Below, in pieces: positions 21,660 through 31,306 of a stretch of 33,113 nt of DNA. Position 1 is the first letter of the stretch. Each line of letters begins with the position of its first letter. Below the pieces are notes generated by a model. That model saw only the letters and a list, made by a program, of their open reading frames with translations. It was not told where the DNA came from and did no database searches. Source of the stretch: Rhodothermales bacterium (GTDB taxonomy: Bacteria; Bacteroidota; Rhodothermia; Rhodothermales; Bin80); contig JAAXGO010000118.1 of NCBI GenBank assembly GCA_012267425.1, positions 1 to 33,113 of the forward strand, written 5' to 3'. Made by a program: the position numbers and the translations under genes.

Positions 21660-22127
21660 CTATTCGTTGCTGGCTTCGTCGCGGGCGAACGGAGCATGGT
21701 CGAAAAAATCTTTGCCGATGATGACCGACGCGTCCAGAAAGTAGTCCTGCCGTATGTCCTCCACGATGCGATCCTCACCCAGTTTGAGCGTGGTTGCAAG
21801 TCGGCGGGCGATGTCTGGATTGCCGACGCGGTCGAGGATCAGCGTCTGCGGCTCATTGAACGACGTGTGATTACCCACTTCTACCACGTCATAGCCTCGC
21901 GATCGCAAAAACACGCGCATGGAGTCGGCCAATCCGCTGACGCCGGCTCCGTTTCGAATGTCAATCTGGGGAATGTCGCCGTTGTGGGGTACTGCTTCCT
22001 CTACCACCAAGGGCACGCTGGATTCCGGAAGCACGTTGCTCCGCACGAGTGCGTACAGCAGCCAGAGGACGAGGAGGCTGAGCCCGACAAGGGCGAGGTT
22101 GAATCCCAGTGCGCTGGCCCGCCCCAT
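21660..22127 (-). CDS. LytR C-terminal domain (LytR_C) membrane-anchored protein
   Basis: N-terminal TM; IDIRNGAGVSGLADSMRVFLRSRGYDVVEVGNHTSFNEPQTLILDRVGNPDIARRLATTL. Confidence 0.85.
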   Translation of the reverse strand: MGRASALGFNLALVGLSLLVLWLLYALVRSNVLPESSVPLVVEEAVPHNGDIPQIDIRNGAGVSGLADSMRVFLRSRGYDVVEVGNHTSFNEPQTLILDRVGNPDIARRLATTLKLGEDRIVEDIRQDYFLDASVIIGKDFFDHAPFARDEASNE

Positions 22128-22212
22128 GGCAATCGGCTGGAAGTTCCTTTAAGAAGAGTGCGACACCCGCCGACAGACGTATCGCGCCTCAAAACGCGCC
22201 CGGCAGCCGAGT

Positions 22213-22764
22213 CTAGCGCAGGTCGTCTCTCCAGAACAGATTCTGATCGCCGTAGCCGGCGTACATTTGGCCGTAGTATGGCATGAAGCCGCCGAAGTGG
22301 CCAAGGTGGTAGCCGGCGTGCCGGCCCATGTAGCCGCCGTACGGATTTTGGCGAACCTGTAGGTGCATTTGGAATTTCTTGGAGGGCCGCCACGCAATGT
22401 CCGCACTGCGCAGAAAGACTTTCGGCCCGGATTGCTGAAGTCCTAGTGCCCCGGCGACCTCGTTTTGGGGTGAATACGCCACACTGACGTCCATGCGCGC
22501 CGCCAACTTGTCATTGAATTGCCACGCCAGCGAATTGGTATACAATCCCATGGAATAGCCATGGCCTCCGAGAGATCCGGCGGACATCTCGAAACTGTGG
22601 CTCATCCGAAACACGGACGGGCTGAATAATTTGTCAAGCGTCGCCGAGGTGGCGTCGTAGAGCCGGGATGACGAGTGTGAGTCCTGCACAGCGCCACGGA
22701 ACTGGGCGTCTGCCGGCAGGGCGAGAAGAGTGGCCAAAACGACGGACAAGATCAGAGTACGCAT
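22213..22764 (-). CDS. Secreted hypothetical protein with G/Y/H/M-rich C-terminus
   Basis: ATG 22764; signal peptide MRTLILSVVLATLLALPADA; beta-rich body (MSHSFEMSAGSLGGHGYSMGLYTNSL). Confidence 0.72.
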   Translation of the reverse strand: MRTLILSVVLATLLALPADAQFRGAVQDSHSSSRLYDATSATLDKLFSPSVFRMSHSFEMSAGSLGGHGYSMGLYTNSLAWQFNDKLAARMDVSVAYSPQNEVAGALGLQQSGPKVFLRSADIAWRPSKKFQMHLQVRQNPYGGYMGRHAGYHLGHFGGFMPYYGQMYAGYGDQNLFWRDDLR

Positions 22765-22914
22765 GGACGGTTCCTGCCTAGAGGGTCGGGATTCAATTAT
22801 AGGAGTGGGCGACACTATTGTCAATACGGTAGGTTGCTGGCTTTGTTCTGCGCGCCTTCTGACGGCATCGATTCGTACATTGACGCCCCTGTAATCACCG
22901 CTCAAGTGAGCGTC

Positions 22915-23247
22915 ATGCGTGCCGATCCACCCGTCGAAGAAGGCGTTTCCGTGTCGGTTTCTCAAGCAGATCTTCGGACGTGGAGGGACCGTATCGACGC
23001 AATAGATCGCGAGATACTGCGCCTGGTCAACGAACGGTCTGGTGTGGCGAACGTTATAGGGCACATCAAACAGCAATTGGGAATTCCGGTCTATGCGCCT
23101 CAGCGCGAGCAGGAAGTCATCTTGAACGTCACCGAGGCGAATGAGGGACCGCTGACGGCGGATGCGATCCGGCGCATATTCGAGCGTCTCATAGACGAAA
23201 CCAGGTCATTGGAGCGGCAGCGGTACCAGGAATTGTCAAGAAAGTAG
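22915..23247 (+). CDS. Chorismate mutase (AroQ type)
   Basis: LRTWRDRIDAIDREILRLVNERSGVANVIGHIKQQLGIPVYAPQREQEVI...RRIFERLIDETRSLE; ORF opens at 22834, candidate ATG at 22915. Confidence 0.9.
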   Translation: MRADPPVEEGVSVSVSQADLRTWRDRIDAIDREILRLVNERSGVANVIGHIKQQLGIPVYAPQREQEVILNVTEANEGPLTADAIRRIFERLIDETRSLERQRYQELSRK

Positions 23248-23333
23248 GCAGAAGGCAGACACCTGGGTTCGGCACGCATCTCGCATTTTTCCGCTACGTA
23301 TATCGGCGACCAGGGCATTCTTCTTAGTACATA

Positions 23334-24365
23334 ATGCGCAGAAAGCTGTTGATTGCGGCATTCGTGTCCGCGCTCGTACTCGCAGCGGGTGGAGCGGGAG
23401 TTGCATACCTGATGTTTGGCCGGAATTCGCCCGTCAGCGAGCCCCGGCGCACCGTGATGATCCCTCCGGATGCCAGTTTCCAGTCCATTCTCGATTCGCT
23501 GGACTCGGCGGGCGTCCTTAAGTCGCGGAATCTGTTCGCTCTGGCAGCCCGCCTCACCGGTTGGGGTGACCAGATCAAGGCGGGACACTACAATTACAGT
23601 GGTGACCATTCCAACTTCGAGCTTCTCAGCGTCCTACGCCGCGGGCTGCAGTCCCCCGTTCGCGTGACGATTCCTCGAGGATCGCGCGCGGAGGTGATCG
23701 CCGAAATGGCGGCACGTAACATGGCCTTCGACGCCGAAACGTTTCTTCAGGCGCTGGGCGACTCCACACTGGCCAACGAGCTTGGTACGAACGTGCAGGG
23801 CATGCTGGGCTATATGCTGCCGGAAACGTACTTCTTCTACTGGCTCACTGATGCTCCCACCGTCATCCGCCGCGTCAAGGAGGAGGCGGAGCGACTGGTG
23901 GAAGCGGAACTCGCCGCGGCAGGCTCTGAGCTCGAAACAGATGTGGTTCTTTCTATAGCGTCGATCGTGGAGTGGGAAACCGACGTGACCGAGGAAATGC
24001 CAACGGTTGCCGGCGTGTATCTGAACAGGCTCGACCGCAACTGGCCGCTGCAGGCCGACCCAACGATTCAGTTTGCACTATTAGACCTGGAAGGCGAGAA
24101 GCGTCGCCTGTTCGTGAATGATTATTCCATTAACCACCCCTACAACACCTATCACTATACTGGCCTTCCGCCGGGTCCCATCACCAATCCGTCCGCTTCG
24201 TCGATTCGTGCGGTTGTCCGTTCGGAAAAGCACAACTTCATGTTCTTTGTCGCCAAGCCGGGAGGCGGGCATGCGTTCAACTCGACGCTGTCGGGTCACA
24301 ATCGAGATGCGAGAGCCTACCACAGGTACATGAGAGACCGCCGTGCGCAGGTTCAGAACAGGTAG
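23334..24365 (+). CDS. mltG: Endolytic transglycosylase MltG (YceG-like)
   Basis: N-terminal TM, SIVEWETDVTEEMPTVAGVYLNRLDRNWPLQADPTIQFAL, YNTYHYTGLPPGPITNPSASSIRA. Confidence 0.95.
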   Translation: MRRKLLIAAFVSALVLAAGGAGVAYLMFGRNSPVSEPRRTVMIPPDASFQSILDSLDSAGVLKSRNLFALAARLTGWGDQIKAGHYNYSGDHSNFELLSVLRRGLQSPVRVTIPRGSRAEVIAEMAARNMAFDAETFLQALGDSTLANELGTNVQGMLGYMLPETYFFYWLTDAPTVIRRVKEEAERLVEAELAAAGSELETDVVLSIASIVEWETDVTEEMPTVAGVYLNRLDRNWPLQADPTIQFALLDLEGEKRRLFVNDYSINHPYNTYHYTGLPPGPITNPSASSIRAVVRSEKHNFMFFVAKPGGGHAFNSTLSGHNRDARAYHRYMRDRRAQVQNR

Positions 24366-25972
24366 GTGGCGCCTACGATGAACCGCCGGTCGGTCACAGC
24401 CTCGTCGATCTGCACCGTATACTTCTGCCTCTGTCCCAAGTCGTCCTCGGGGTAGGCCACGTAGCCGCTTTCATAGCTGGTCTGAAACCAGGCGAGGTCG
24501 AACTGGAGGTGTTTATTCATTCTGTATCCCAGGCCGAAGCTGCCGTAGTCCCGGTCACGGTTTATCTGGAGAGGACTCCCCTCGGACGATGAGAGATACG
24601 CGTGGGGATGGGGGTAGGATGCTGCTCCGGCACGTATGTCGAAACGACCGAACTGCAGCTCAATGCCAAGACGTTTATTGAGTCTGTCAGCGGACCATTC
24701 GACATCGATGTTCTGGTTGAGGGCGTCGAAAAATACCTGGTCGGATTTCGCGGAGAACCGTACTTCGTTCCACCCGACGCGTTCGAGATCGGCAAAGGCG
24801 GTCACCGGCCCCCACGTATAGCGGATGCCGACGCTCAGGCGCGTCGGACTGAGGATTTCGTAGGCGAAACTGCCGCTTCCCACGTCGTCTGAACGTTCCC
24901 CATAACGCAGCAATCCGCCGTCGTCGAACTGGGTCATATACTCCGCACCGTACGATTCCTCCACGGAATAGGCCGTCGGCGTTTCGATCGTAAAGCCGAT
25001 TCGAATTTGCTTCAGGAGCTCGGCGGATACGCCAAGGCGCGCGTTAATTCCGACGATGTCGCTGCGCAGCCGCTGTCTATACGATAAGCGGTCGAAGCCC
25101 TCGAGGAAAGAGCCGTCATCCTGTGCGACGCTATAGTCGTCGGCGTTATTCTCGTTGTAGGTATCGATTTCCTCGAACTCACTCCGAAAGTGGTATTCCC
25201 CGAAGGGTATGTTCAGGGAGAGTCCGAGCATGACGCCACGCGATATTTCCATTGCGCCCCCGAAACTGACTTCCGACAACCCGCCGGATTCCATGACGCG
25301 CAGGTGCTGGTCGATTCTCGATCCTGGTACGACCGCTTCGAGGAACGGGTACGCCTCCGGATTGTCGTCTAAGAATTCCGGGTAGAATTCGATGAATCCG
25401 CCGTTGAAGGCAGCAAACGGCAGATTGTCCAATTCGGAAAGGTTGTTTTGGTCATCCAGGCTGTACTCGCCGGCGAATGGAAGGAAAGATGTCGTGATCG
25501 TGCTCCTATAGTTTTGGCCAGAGTATCTCAGGTCGCGTGTGAAGCTTGCGACTTGGCTGTAGCCGACGGCCAACACGAACGATCCTTGTATTGTCGGGAC
25601 ACGGTAGACGTAGGACAGATCCGTGTGACTTGCATTGTTGCTTGTGACCGTGCCTCCACTGTTGTCTGGCGTGACGCCTTCTGACACGCTTGTTACGTCG
25701 TTTGAGACATCTGCATATTTGAGGCCGAGCGAGACGGCGGATCGTTCGAAGTAGCCTAGTCCCGCCGGGTTAGACACCAATGCCGACCAGTCTGCCACGC
25801 CTGCATGGCTGGCGCCCGCAAGTCCGATCATGCGTGGTCCGACTGCGGGATCGCGGTACGAGTATCGAAATGCGTCCTCCGTGTTCTGCCCGGCAGCGAC
25901 ATGAGTCGTACCGGCAAGTAGGAGGGTGACTAGGAAGAACCGGGCTCGCTGGTGGAAAACGGAGTTTTTCAT
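24353..25972 (-). CDS. OmpP1/FadL/TodX-like outer membrane transport protein
   Basis: Signal peptide; FRYSYRDPAVGPRMIGLAGASHAGVADWSALVSNPAGLGYFERSAVSLGL; C-terminal ...RRFIVGATYLF beta-barrel end. Confidence 0.82.
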   Translation of the reverse strand: MKNSVFHQRARFFLVTLLLAGTTHVAAGQNTEDAFRYSYRDPAVGPRMIGLAGASHAGVADWSALVSNPAGLGYFERSAVSLGLKYADVSNDVTSVSEGVTPDNSGGTVTSNNASHTDLSYVYRVPTIQGSFVLAVGYSQVASFTRDLRYSGQNYRSTITTSFLPFAGEYSLDDQNNLSELDNLPFAAFNGGFIEFYPEFLDDNPEAYPFLEAVVPGSRIDQHLRVMESGGLSEVSFGGAMEISRGVMLGLSLNIPFGEYHFRSEFEEIDTYNENNADDYSVAQDDGSFLEGFDRLSYRQRLRSDIVGINARLGVSAELLKQIRIGFTIETPTAYSVEESYGAEYMTQFDDGGLLRYGERSDDVGSGSFAYEILSPTRLSVGIRYTWGPVTAFADLERVGWNEVRFSAKSDQVFFDALNQNIDVEWSADRLNKRLGIELQFGRFDIRAGAASYPHPHAYLSSSEGSPLQINRDRDYGSFGLGYRMNKHLQFDLAWFQTSYESGYVAYPEDDLGQRQKYTVQIDEAVTDRRFIVGATYLF

Positions 25973-26039
25973 GTCACAATTAAGTTGTTTATTTTCAGTA
26001 TATTGTATATTTTTTCATGAAGTGATTTGGCCCCAAAAG

Positions 26040-26067
26040 GAGCCCGCCTATATACATATGCGGGCTC
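26040..26067 (-). terminator. Probable intrinsic terminator of the repeat-rich lipoprotein gene
   Basis: GAGCCCGC / GCGGGCTC inverted repeat with 12-nt loop, just past the minus-strand stop at 26091; followed on the minus strand by CCTTTTGG (weak T-tract). Confidence 0.55.
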
Positions 26068-26090
26068 TTCTTACGGCATGGGGCGGTTGC

Positions 26091-27407
26091 TCAGTTGCCA
26101 CGCCTTGACGACCGGCTGCTGCTTCGTGAAGACGAACCTGAGCTTCTGGAAGAGGACGAGCGGCTGCTGGAGCTCACGCGCCCTGAGCTTCTGGAAGAAG
26201 ACGAGCGGCTGCCCGAGCTGACCCGGCCACTGCTTCTGGTCGTTGATCGGGAACTCGAGCCGACGCGTCCTGAGCTTCTCGAGGATGACCTAGTGCCTGA
26301 GCTGACACGTCCTGAGCTTCTCGAGGATGACCTAGTGCCTGAGCTGACACGTCCTGAGCTTCTCGTAGACGATCTACTCCTGGAACTCACCCGGCCACTG
26401 CTTCTGGTCGTTGATCGGGAACTCGAGCCGACGCGTCTGGAGGCCTCGGTGTTGGAGCGGCTGCGGGATGTCACTCGTCCGTTGTTTCTGCTCGATGTAC
26501 GCGTGCCGCTCCGTATGCGCCCTGAGTTTCTAGACGTTGACCTCGTGCTTGAGCCGACACGCTCCGTGTTCCTTGTTGTTGTACGCGTGCTACTTTGGCG
26601 TACGTCCGTACCACGGGTGCGCGGCGTCACGCTGCGTGCGCCTGAGGATGTGCTGCGCGTTGCTCCACGGACTGTGGAGGTTCGGTCAGGATCGGTTGCG
26701 GTAACGCCTGCTCTGGTCCGGCTCGTGGGAGTAACCGATGCACCGCCTCGTCGCACGTTGCGAACACCAGAGGGACCGTCGTCGGTCATCTGGACGCCTC
26801 CGCGGCCTCGACCATTGCTGTCTCCGAGGCGTCCACGCCCAATGGTGGATCCGCGCGGGGCCCAATTCGATGTCTGCTGAGCGAAGTACCCATATCCGCC
26901 GTAGCCCCAGTATCCACCGTATCTGTGTCCGTATCCCCACGGCGAATATCCAAAGCCGTAACTCCACGGTGAATACCAGTAACTGGATCCGTAGAGCCAT
27001 GGGTCATAATAGAAGCTGCTCCCATAGAGCCACGGGTCATAGTAGAAGCTGTTCCCAATACTGATGTGCAGCCCGAATCCGTAGTCCAGCGGATCCCGCC
27101 AGAACGGATCGTACCAATGGGAGCCGCAGCACGCAGGATAGCCGTAGAATCGTGAGAAATGCCGACGGTAGCGCCCCGGACGGGAATGGAAAACGTAGTC
27201 GTCGTAATAATCGTCCTCGGAGTAATATCGGGATACGACGACGCTGTCACCGTACTCCGTATCGTACTCTACGATTTCTTCGTAGGCGGGCTGATCGTCG
27301 TAATACAGACTTCCGAACTGGGTGTAGCACCCTGTGGCTGCGAACAGCAGCACCCCAGTGACAGTCCACTTGCCTGAAGCAACGAGTTTGTGCGAGACGG
27401 TGTTCAT
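26091..27407 (-). CDS. Repeat-rich predicted lipoprotein (Tyr/Trp-rich middle, Arg/Ser-rich tail)
   Basis: ATG 27407 (MNTVSHKLVASGKWTVTGVLLFAATGC lipobox); YDPWLYGSS repeats and RSS(S)RSSGRVSS repeats. Confidence 0.75.
   Translation of the reverse strand: MNTVSHKLVASGKWTVTGVLLFAATGCYTQFGSLYYDDQPAYEEIVEYDTEYGDSVVVSRYYSEDDYYDDYVFHSRPGRYRRHFSRFYGYPACCGSHWYDPFWRDPLDYGFGLHISIGNSFYYDPWLYGSSFYYDPWLYGSSYWYSPWSYGFGYSPWGYGHRYGGYWGYGGYGYFAQQTSNWAPRGSTIGRGRLGDSNGRGRGGVQMTDDGPSGVRNVRRGGASVTPTSRTRAGVTATDPDRTSTVRGATRSTSSGARSVTPRTRGTDVRQSSTRTTTRNTERVGSSTRSTSRNSGRIRSGTRTSSRNNGRVTSRSRSNTEASRRVGSSSRSTTRSSGRVSSRSRSSTRSSGRVSSGTRSSSRSSGRVSSGTRSSSRSSGRVGSSSRSTTRSSGRVSSGSRSSSSRSSGRVSSSSRSSSSRSSGSSSRSSSRSSRRGN
26137..26436 (-). 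repeat. Seven 42-45-bp coding tandem repeats in the lipoprotein gene
   Basis: Unit boundaries at 26137, 26182, 26227, 26269, 26311, 26353, 26395; units at 26269 and 26311 identical; units at 26227 and 26395 identical. Confidence 0.9.
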
Positions 27408-27690
27408 GGCGATATAAGGCTGAGGTTCGCGCACCGGCAAGATACGGGACCGGGGGAACACTCAGAAGTGAATTCCAGTTCCGGCGAGCCGTTCATGCGC
27501 ACTAGCGGGCAATTGCCCTAACGAATCGCAAATACCGGGCCGAAAATCACCGGGTGTCGCATTTTGTTTTGGTCCTGAGCGTTTCCGGGACCTAATCGCC
27601 CCGAATCACGGCATTTTCTTTGAAAGGCAAGCGAAAATCCCGACGCGGCATTGCACTGGCGCACTTTCTACAAGCCATGATTGAGTACAC

Positions 27691-28662
27691 ATGAAATACA
27701 GAATGCTCGGACGCACCGGACTGAGTGTATCGGAAATCGGCTACGGGATGTGGGGTGTTGCGGGCTGGACAGGTTCGGACGATACCGAGTCGTTGCTATC
27801 GTTGCAGCGTGCTGTGGATCTCGGATGTACGTTCTTCGATACGGCATGGGCCTATGGTGACGGACACAGCGAGCGGCTCCTCGGCGAGGTTGTGCGAAAC
27901 AATCCCGACCGGAACCTGATTACGGCCACGAAGGTGCCGCCGAAGAATCGGCAATGGCCCAGTCGCAGAGAACACACACTGGACGACTGTTACCCTCCTG
28001 ACTATGTCCACGAATACGTCGGACGGAGTCTGGCCAACACGGGCCTTGAGTGCATTGACGTCATGCAGCTTCATACGTGGGAAGATGCCTGGCTTTCCGA
28101 CGACCGCTGGGTCAGGGCGCTTGAAGAGGAAAAAGCCGATGGGCGCATCGGTGCCATTGGAATCAGTCTCAACCGTTGGGAACCGTGGAACGGTGTCGAA
28201 GCCGTACGCAGCGGACTCGTGGACTGCGTTCAGGTCATCTATAACATCTTCGACCAGAATCCGCAGGATGTGCTGTTTCCTGCGTGCAGGGAGCACGGCG
28301 TTGGTGTCATTGCGCGGGTGCCGTTTGACGAGGGTTCGCTGACGGGAACGCTGACCGTTGACAGCACCTGGCCTGACGACGACTGGCGCAGTTCCTATTT
28401 CGTGCCAGAGAATCTTAGAAGCAGCGTCGAACACGCGGATGCGCTACGACCACTGCTTCCGAAAGGCATGTCGATGCCTGAAATGGCGCTGCGCTTCATA
28501 TTGGGCGAAACAGGAGTCAGCACGGTCATCCCCGGGATGCGGAAGCTGCGCCACGTAGAAAGCAATATGGCCACGAGTGATGCCGGGCCGTTGGGCGAGG
28601 AGCTCATGGCCCAACTCGCCCTTCACCGCTGGGACCGCGAGCCTACTTCCTGGTCGCAGTAG
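27691..28662 (+). CDS. Aldo/keto reductase family oxidoreductase
   Basis: MKYRMLGRTGLSVSEIGYGMWGVAG, FFDTAWAYGDGHSERLLGEVV, LITATKVPPK, STVIPGMRKLRHVESN. Confidence 0.93.
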   Translation: MKYRMLGRTGLSVSEIGYGMWGVAGWTGSDDTESLLSLQRAVDLGCTFFDTAWAYGDGHSERLLGEVVRNNPDRNLITATKVPPKNRQWPSRREHTLDDCYPPDYVHEYVGRSLANTGLECIDVMQLHTWEDAWLSDDRWVRALEEEKADGRIGAIGISLNRWEPWNGVEAVRSGLVDCVQVIYNIFDQNPQDVLFPACREHGVGVIARVPFDEGSLTGTLTVDSTWPDDDWRSSYFVPENLRSSVEHADALRPLLPKGMSMPEMALRFILGETGVSTVIPGMRKLRHVESNMATSDAGPLGEELMAQLALHRWDREPTSWSQ

Positions 28663-28774
28663 CGGAACGGCTCCTCGTTTGGTGAGTATCTCACCTTTTG
28701 CCATCCGCCCGCACAGGTCATACGGAACGTCTACAGCGTTTCAGGCCATTTCTTCATCGGACGCAGTCAGCGCA

Positions 28775-31219
28775 ATGCGCTTCGTCGCGATCTCCTTGGT
28801 GCCGGCGGCACTCTTCTTCATCACGGCAGCAGACTCCCTGGCACAGCCTTGGGGCCACGTGGAAGGCCACGTGCATGAAGCGGGCACCGGAATCGCATTA
28901 GAGGCCGTCGCTGTTGTCATCGACGGAACGAATTTTGGGACGGCCACAGATGCGGAGGGATTCTACCGTTTGAGTATGCCAGCCGGGCGGCACGTTTTGC
29001 GTTTTTCCTCGGTTGGCTATGCAGCGCGCAAAGACACAGTCACCGTACGTTCCGGCAGCCAGTTTACGCTCGACGTGGACCTCACGCCGTCAGCCGTGGA
29101 AATGGATGAACTGGTTGTGGAGGAGCGCGCGACGTCGGGAGCCGGTATACAGCAGATCGCGCCGGAGCAGGTCCGCAACATGCCGTCGCCGCTTAAGGGG
29201 TTCCAGGCGCTTCACGTGCTTCTAGGAGTTACCGCCAACAACGAGCTTTCCAATCAGTATTCGGTACGCGGCGGCGGCTTCAATGAGAACCTGATTTTTC
29301 TCAACGGCTTCGAAGTGCACATGCCCTTTAGGCCACGCCAAGGCGAACAGGAGGGGCTCGGACTTCTCAATCCGGAACTCGCGCGTCGTATCACGCTCTA
29401 TACCGGTGGTTTTCCGGCACGGTACGGTGGCAAGATTTCGTCGGCGCTGGACATTGTATACCGAACTGGAGAGCGTTTTGGCGGATCGGCCTACGTATCG
29501 CTTCTGGACGCCGGTGTCAGCACCTCGGCGACCACCGGACGGCTCAGCTGGCTGATTGGGGCAAGAAAGGCGCAGGCGCGACGGTTTTATGCCACGCAGG
29601 AGCTCAAGGGGAATTACCAACCGGACTACAGCGATATCCAAGGGCATGCCGAGTACTCGTTCACGCCCGGACACTCTCTGGAACTGACCGCCATCTGGGC
29701 GGATCATTCGTTCAGACTTGATCCCCGCGGTCGCAAGACTTTCTATGGCGTAATCAGCGTGCGTCCTGATGTTCCCAGTGATCTTCGTTCGGTGTGGATC
29801 AATTATGACGACCGGAGTACCGAGAGTGACGGATATACGACATCTCTTTTTGGTCTTCGGCTCAAGTCACGGCTGTCAGCTGCCTGGCATGCTGAGCACG
29901 ACGTGTCTGTATTCCAAACCCGTGAAACCGAGAATTTCTTGCTGATCGGCAACACGGTCATCTACGACGTTCGAATGGGTCCCGACGTGGAGGAGAACAT
30001 GGTTCCGCGGGGCAACGCACTGCAGGAAGAGGCTGCCGACAATTACATCGGCGTCATCACGCGTACGGCGAAAGGGCGCTACATTCTCGGACTCAGCCGG
30101 CATGTGGCAGAAGGCGGGTGGTTCATACGTAGCCTTGCTTTTGAGGATCGGATCGACGAAAGCTCAGCTGTCGAAGGGTACAGTCCGGGCGGTGACCTTG
30201 TGCGTGTTGAGGTCAACCGGCTAGAGGGCTCGCAGAGTTTCGGCGAGCGGCAGCTGGGGTTCTACGCACAGGATGCTGTGGCGCCGCTATTCGATGCGGA
30301 CCAGCTCGTCATTACCGCCGGGTTGCGGGCGGACTACTTTTCGTTTAATCGGGAGTGGACGATCTCGCCACGCTTATCCGCCCGATACGAGGCGTCCGAC
30401 AATCTGACGCTTACCGGCGCGTGGGGACTCTACTATCAGGCGCCTACCTATCGTGAGCTTCGTGGCGATGTGGGAATGGGCACGCCATATGAAGCCGGTT
30501 TGAATCGTGACATCCGCTCGCAGCGGTCAGTGCAGCTGGTCGCCGGCGCGGAGCTCTTCGTCCCGAAGCGGAGGATTTACGTGCGCGGGGAGGCCTACTG
30601 GAAGCGTCTGACCAATCTGATATCGTATACTCTGGAAAACGTTCGCATCGAGTATTCGGGGGATAACGATTCAGAGGGGTATGTCTACGGATTGGATCTG
30701 CAGGCGCGCGGCGAGTTTGTGCCGGGCCTCGAGAGCTGGATCAATTATGGGTTTCTGGTTGCCCGCGAGCGTTTTGTAGGCGACTATGTGACCGAATACC
30801 GGGCAGGTACCATTGCGCGTCCGACCGACCAGCGGCATACGGTTGCTCTCTTCGTGCAGGACTACGTACCGTTGGATCCGACGTGGAAGCTGCACTTGCG
30901 GGCAATTTTCGGGAGTGGTCTGCCGTATACGCCGCCTGTTCCGGGCGACCGCGTTGGCCAGGTCATCGTTCAGGAACCCGGCCCGCGCCTATCGGCACGC
31001 TACCCCGAATATCGGCGGATGGATTTTGGTGTTACGAAGTCCATCACGATCCGAGAAGACGCGCTGCACCTCGAGTTGACGGCGGAGGTGTTGAACATCT
31101 TCGATATACAGAACACCGTCGCTTATTCATGGGTGCCGGACGTAGACGGCATCTGGCAGCGCGTCCCAACCCGCTTGACACCGAGAACGATCAATGTGCG
31201 CCTCCGTGTAGTGTTCTAG
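28775..31219 (+). CDS. TonB-dependent receptor with N-terminal carboxypeptidase-regulatory-like domain
   Basis: ATG 28775 with signal peptide; GHVHEAGTGIALEAVAVVIDGTNFGTATDAEGFYRLSMPAGRHVLRFSSVGYAARKDTVTV; plug YSVRGGGFNENLIFLNGFEV; C-terminal LTPRTINVRLRVVF. Confidence 0.92.
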   Translation: MRFVAISLVPAALFFITAADSLAQPWGHVEGHVHEAGTGIALEAVAVVIDGTNFGTATDAEGFYRLSMPAGRHVLRFSSVGYAARKDTVTVRSGSQFTLDVDLTPSAVEMDELVVEERATSGAGIQQIAPEQVRNMPSPLKGFQALHVLLGVTANNELSNQYSVRGGGFNENLIFLNGFEVHMPFRPRQGEQEGLGLLNPELARRITLYTGGFPARYGGKISSALDIVYRTGERFGGSAYVSLLDAGVSTSATTGRLSWLIGARKAQARRFYATQELKGNYQPDYSDIQGHAEYSFTPGHSLELTAIWADHSFRLDPRGRKTFYGVISVRPDVPSDLRSVWINYDDRSTESDGYTTSLFGLRLKSRLSAAWHAEHDVSVFQTRETENFLLIGNTVIYDVRMGPDVEENMVPRGNALQEEAADNYIGVITRTAKGRYILGLSRHVAEGGWFIRSLAFEDRIDESSAVEGYSPGGDLVRVEVNRLEGSQSFGERQLGFYAQDAVAPLFDADQLVITAGLRADYFSFNREWTISPRLSARYEASDNLTLTGAWGLYYQAPTYRELRGDVGMGTPYEAGLNRDIRSQRSVQLVAGAELFVPKRRIYVRGEAYWKRLTNLISYTLENVRIEYSGDNDSEGYVYGLDLQARGEFVPGLESWINYGFLVARERFVGDYVTEYRAGTIARPTDQRHTVALFVQDYVPLDPTWKLHLRAIFGSGLPYTPPVPGDRVGQVIVQEPGPRLSARYPEYRRMDFGVTKSITIREDALHLELTAEVLNIFDIQNTVAYSWVPDVDGIWQRVPTRLTPRTINVRLRVVF

Positions 31220-31306
31220 TGTGTTGTTCCGAACAGACTGTTGATTATTGTTCACAAGGCAGCACCCTTTTCTTCATCGTACTCTTGGAGAAAATAAGGG
31301 GGGGGC

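Noticed and set aside
26095-26880. 261-aa plus-strand ORF rich in LLEDD/PELTRP repeats
   Set aside because: Antisense translation of the Arg/Ser repeats of the lipoprotein gene; the sense frame has a signal peptide, lipobox and terminator.
31299-31306. Poly-G run before the IS630 ATG as a phase-variable tract
   Set aside because: It precedes an already frameshifted pseudogene, so a switch would have no product.
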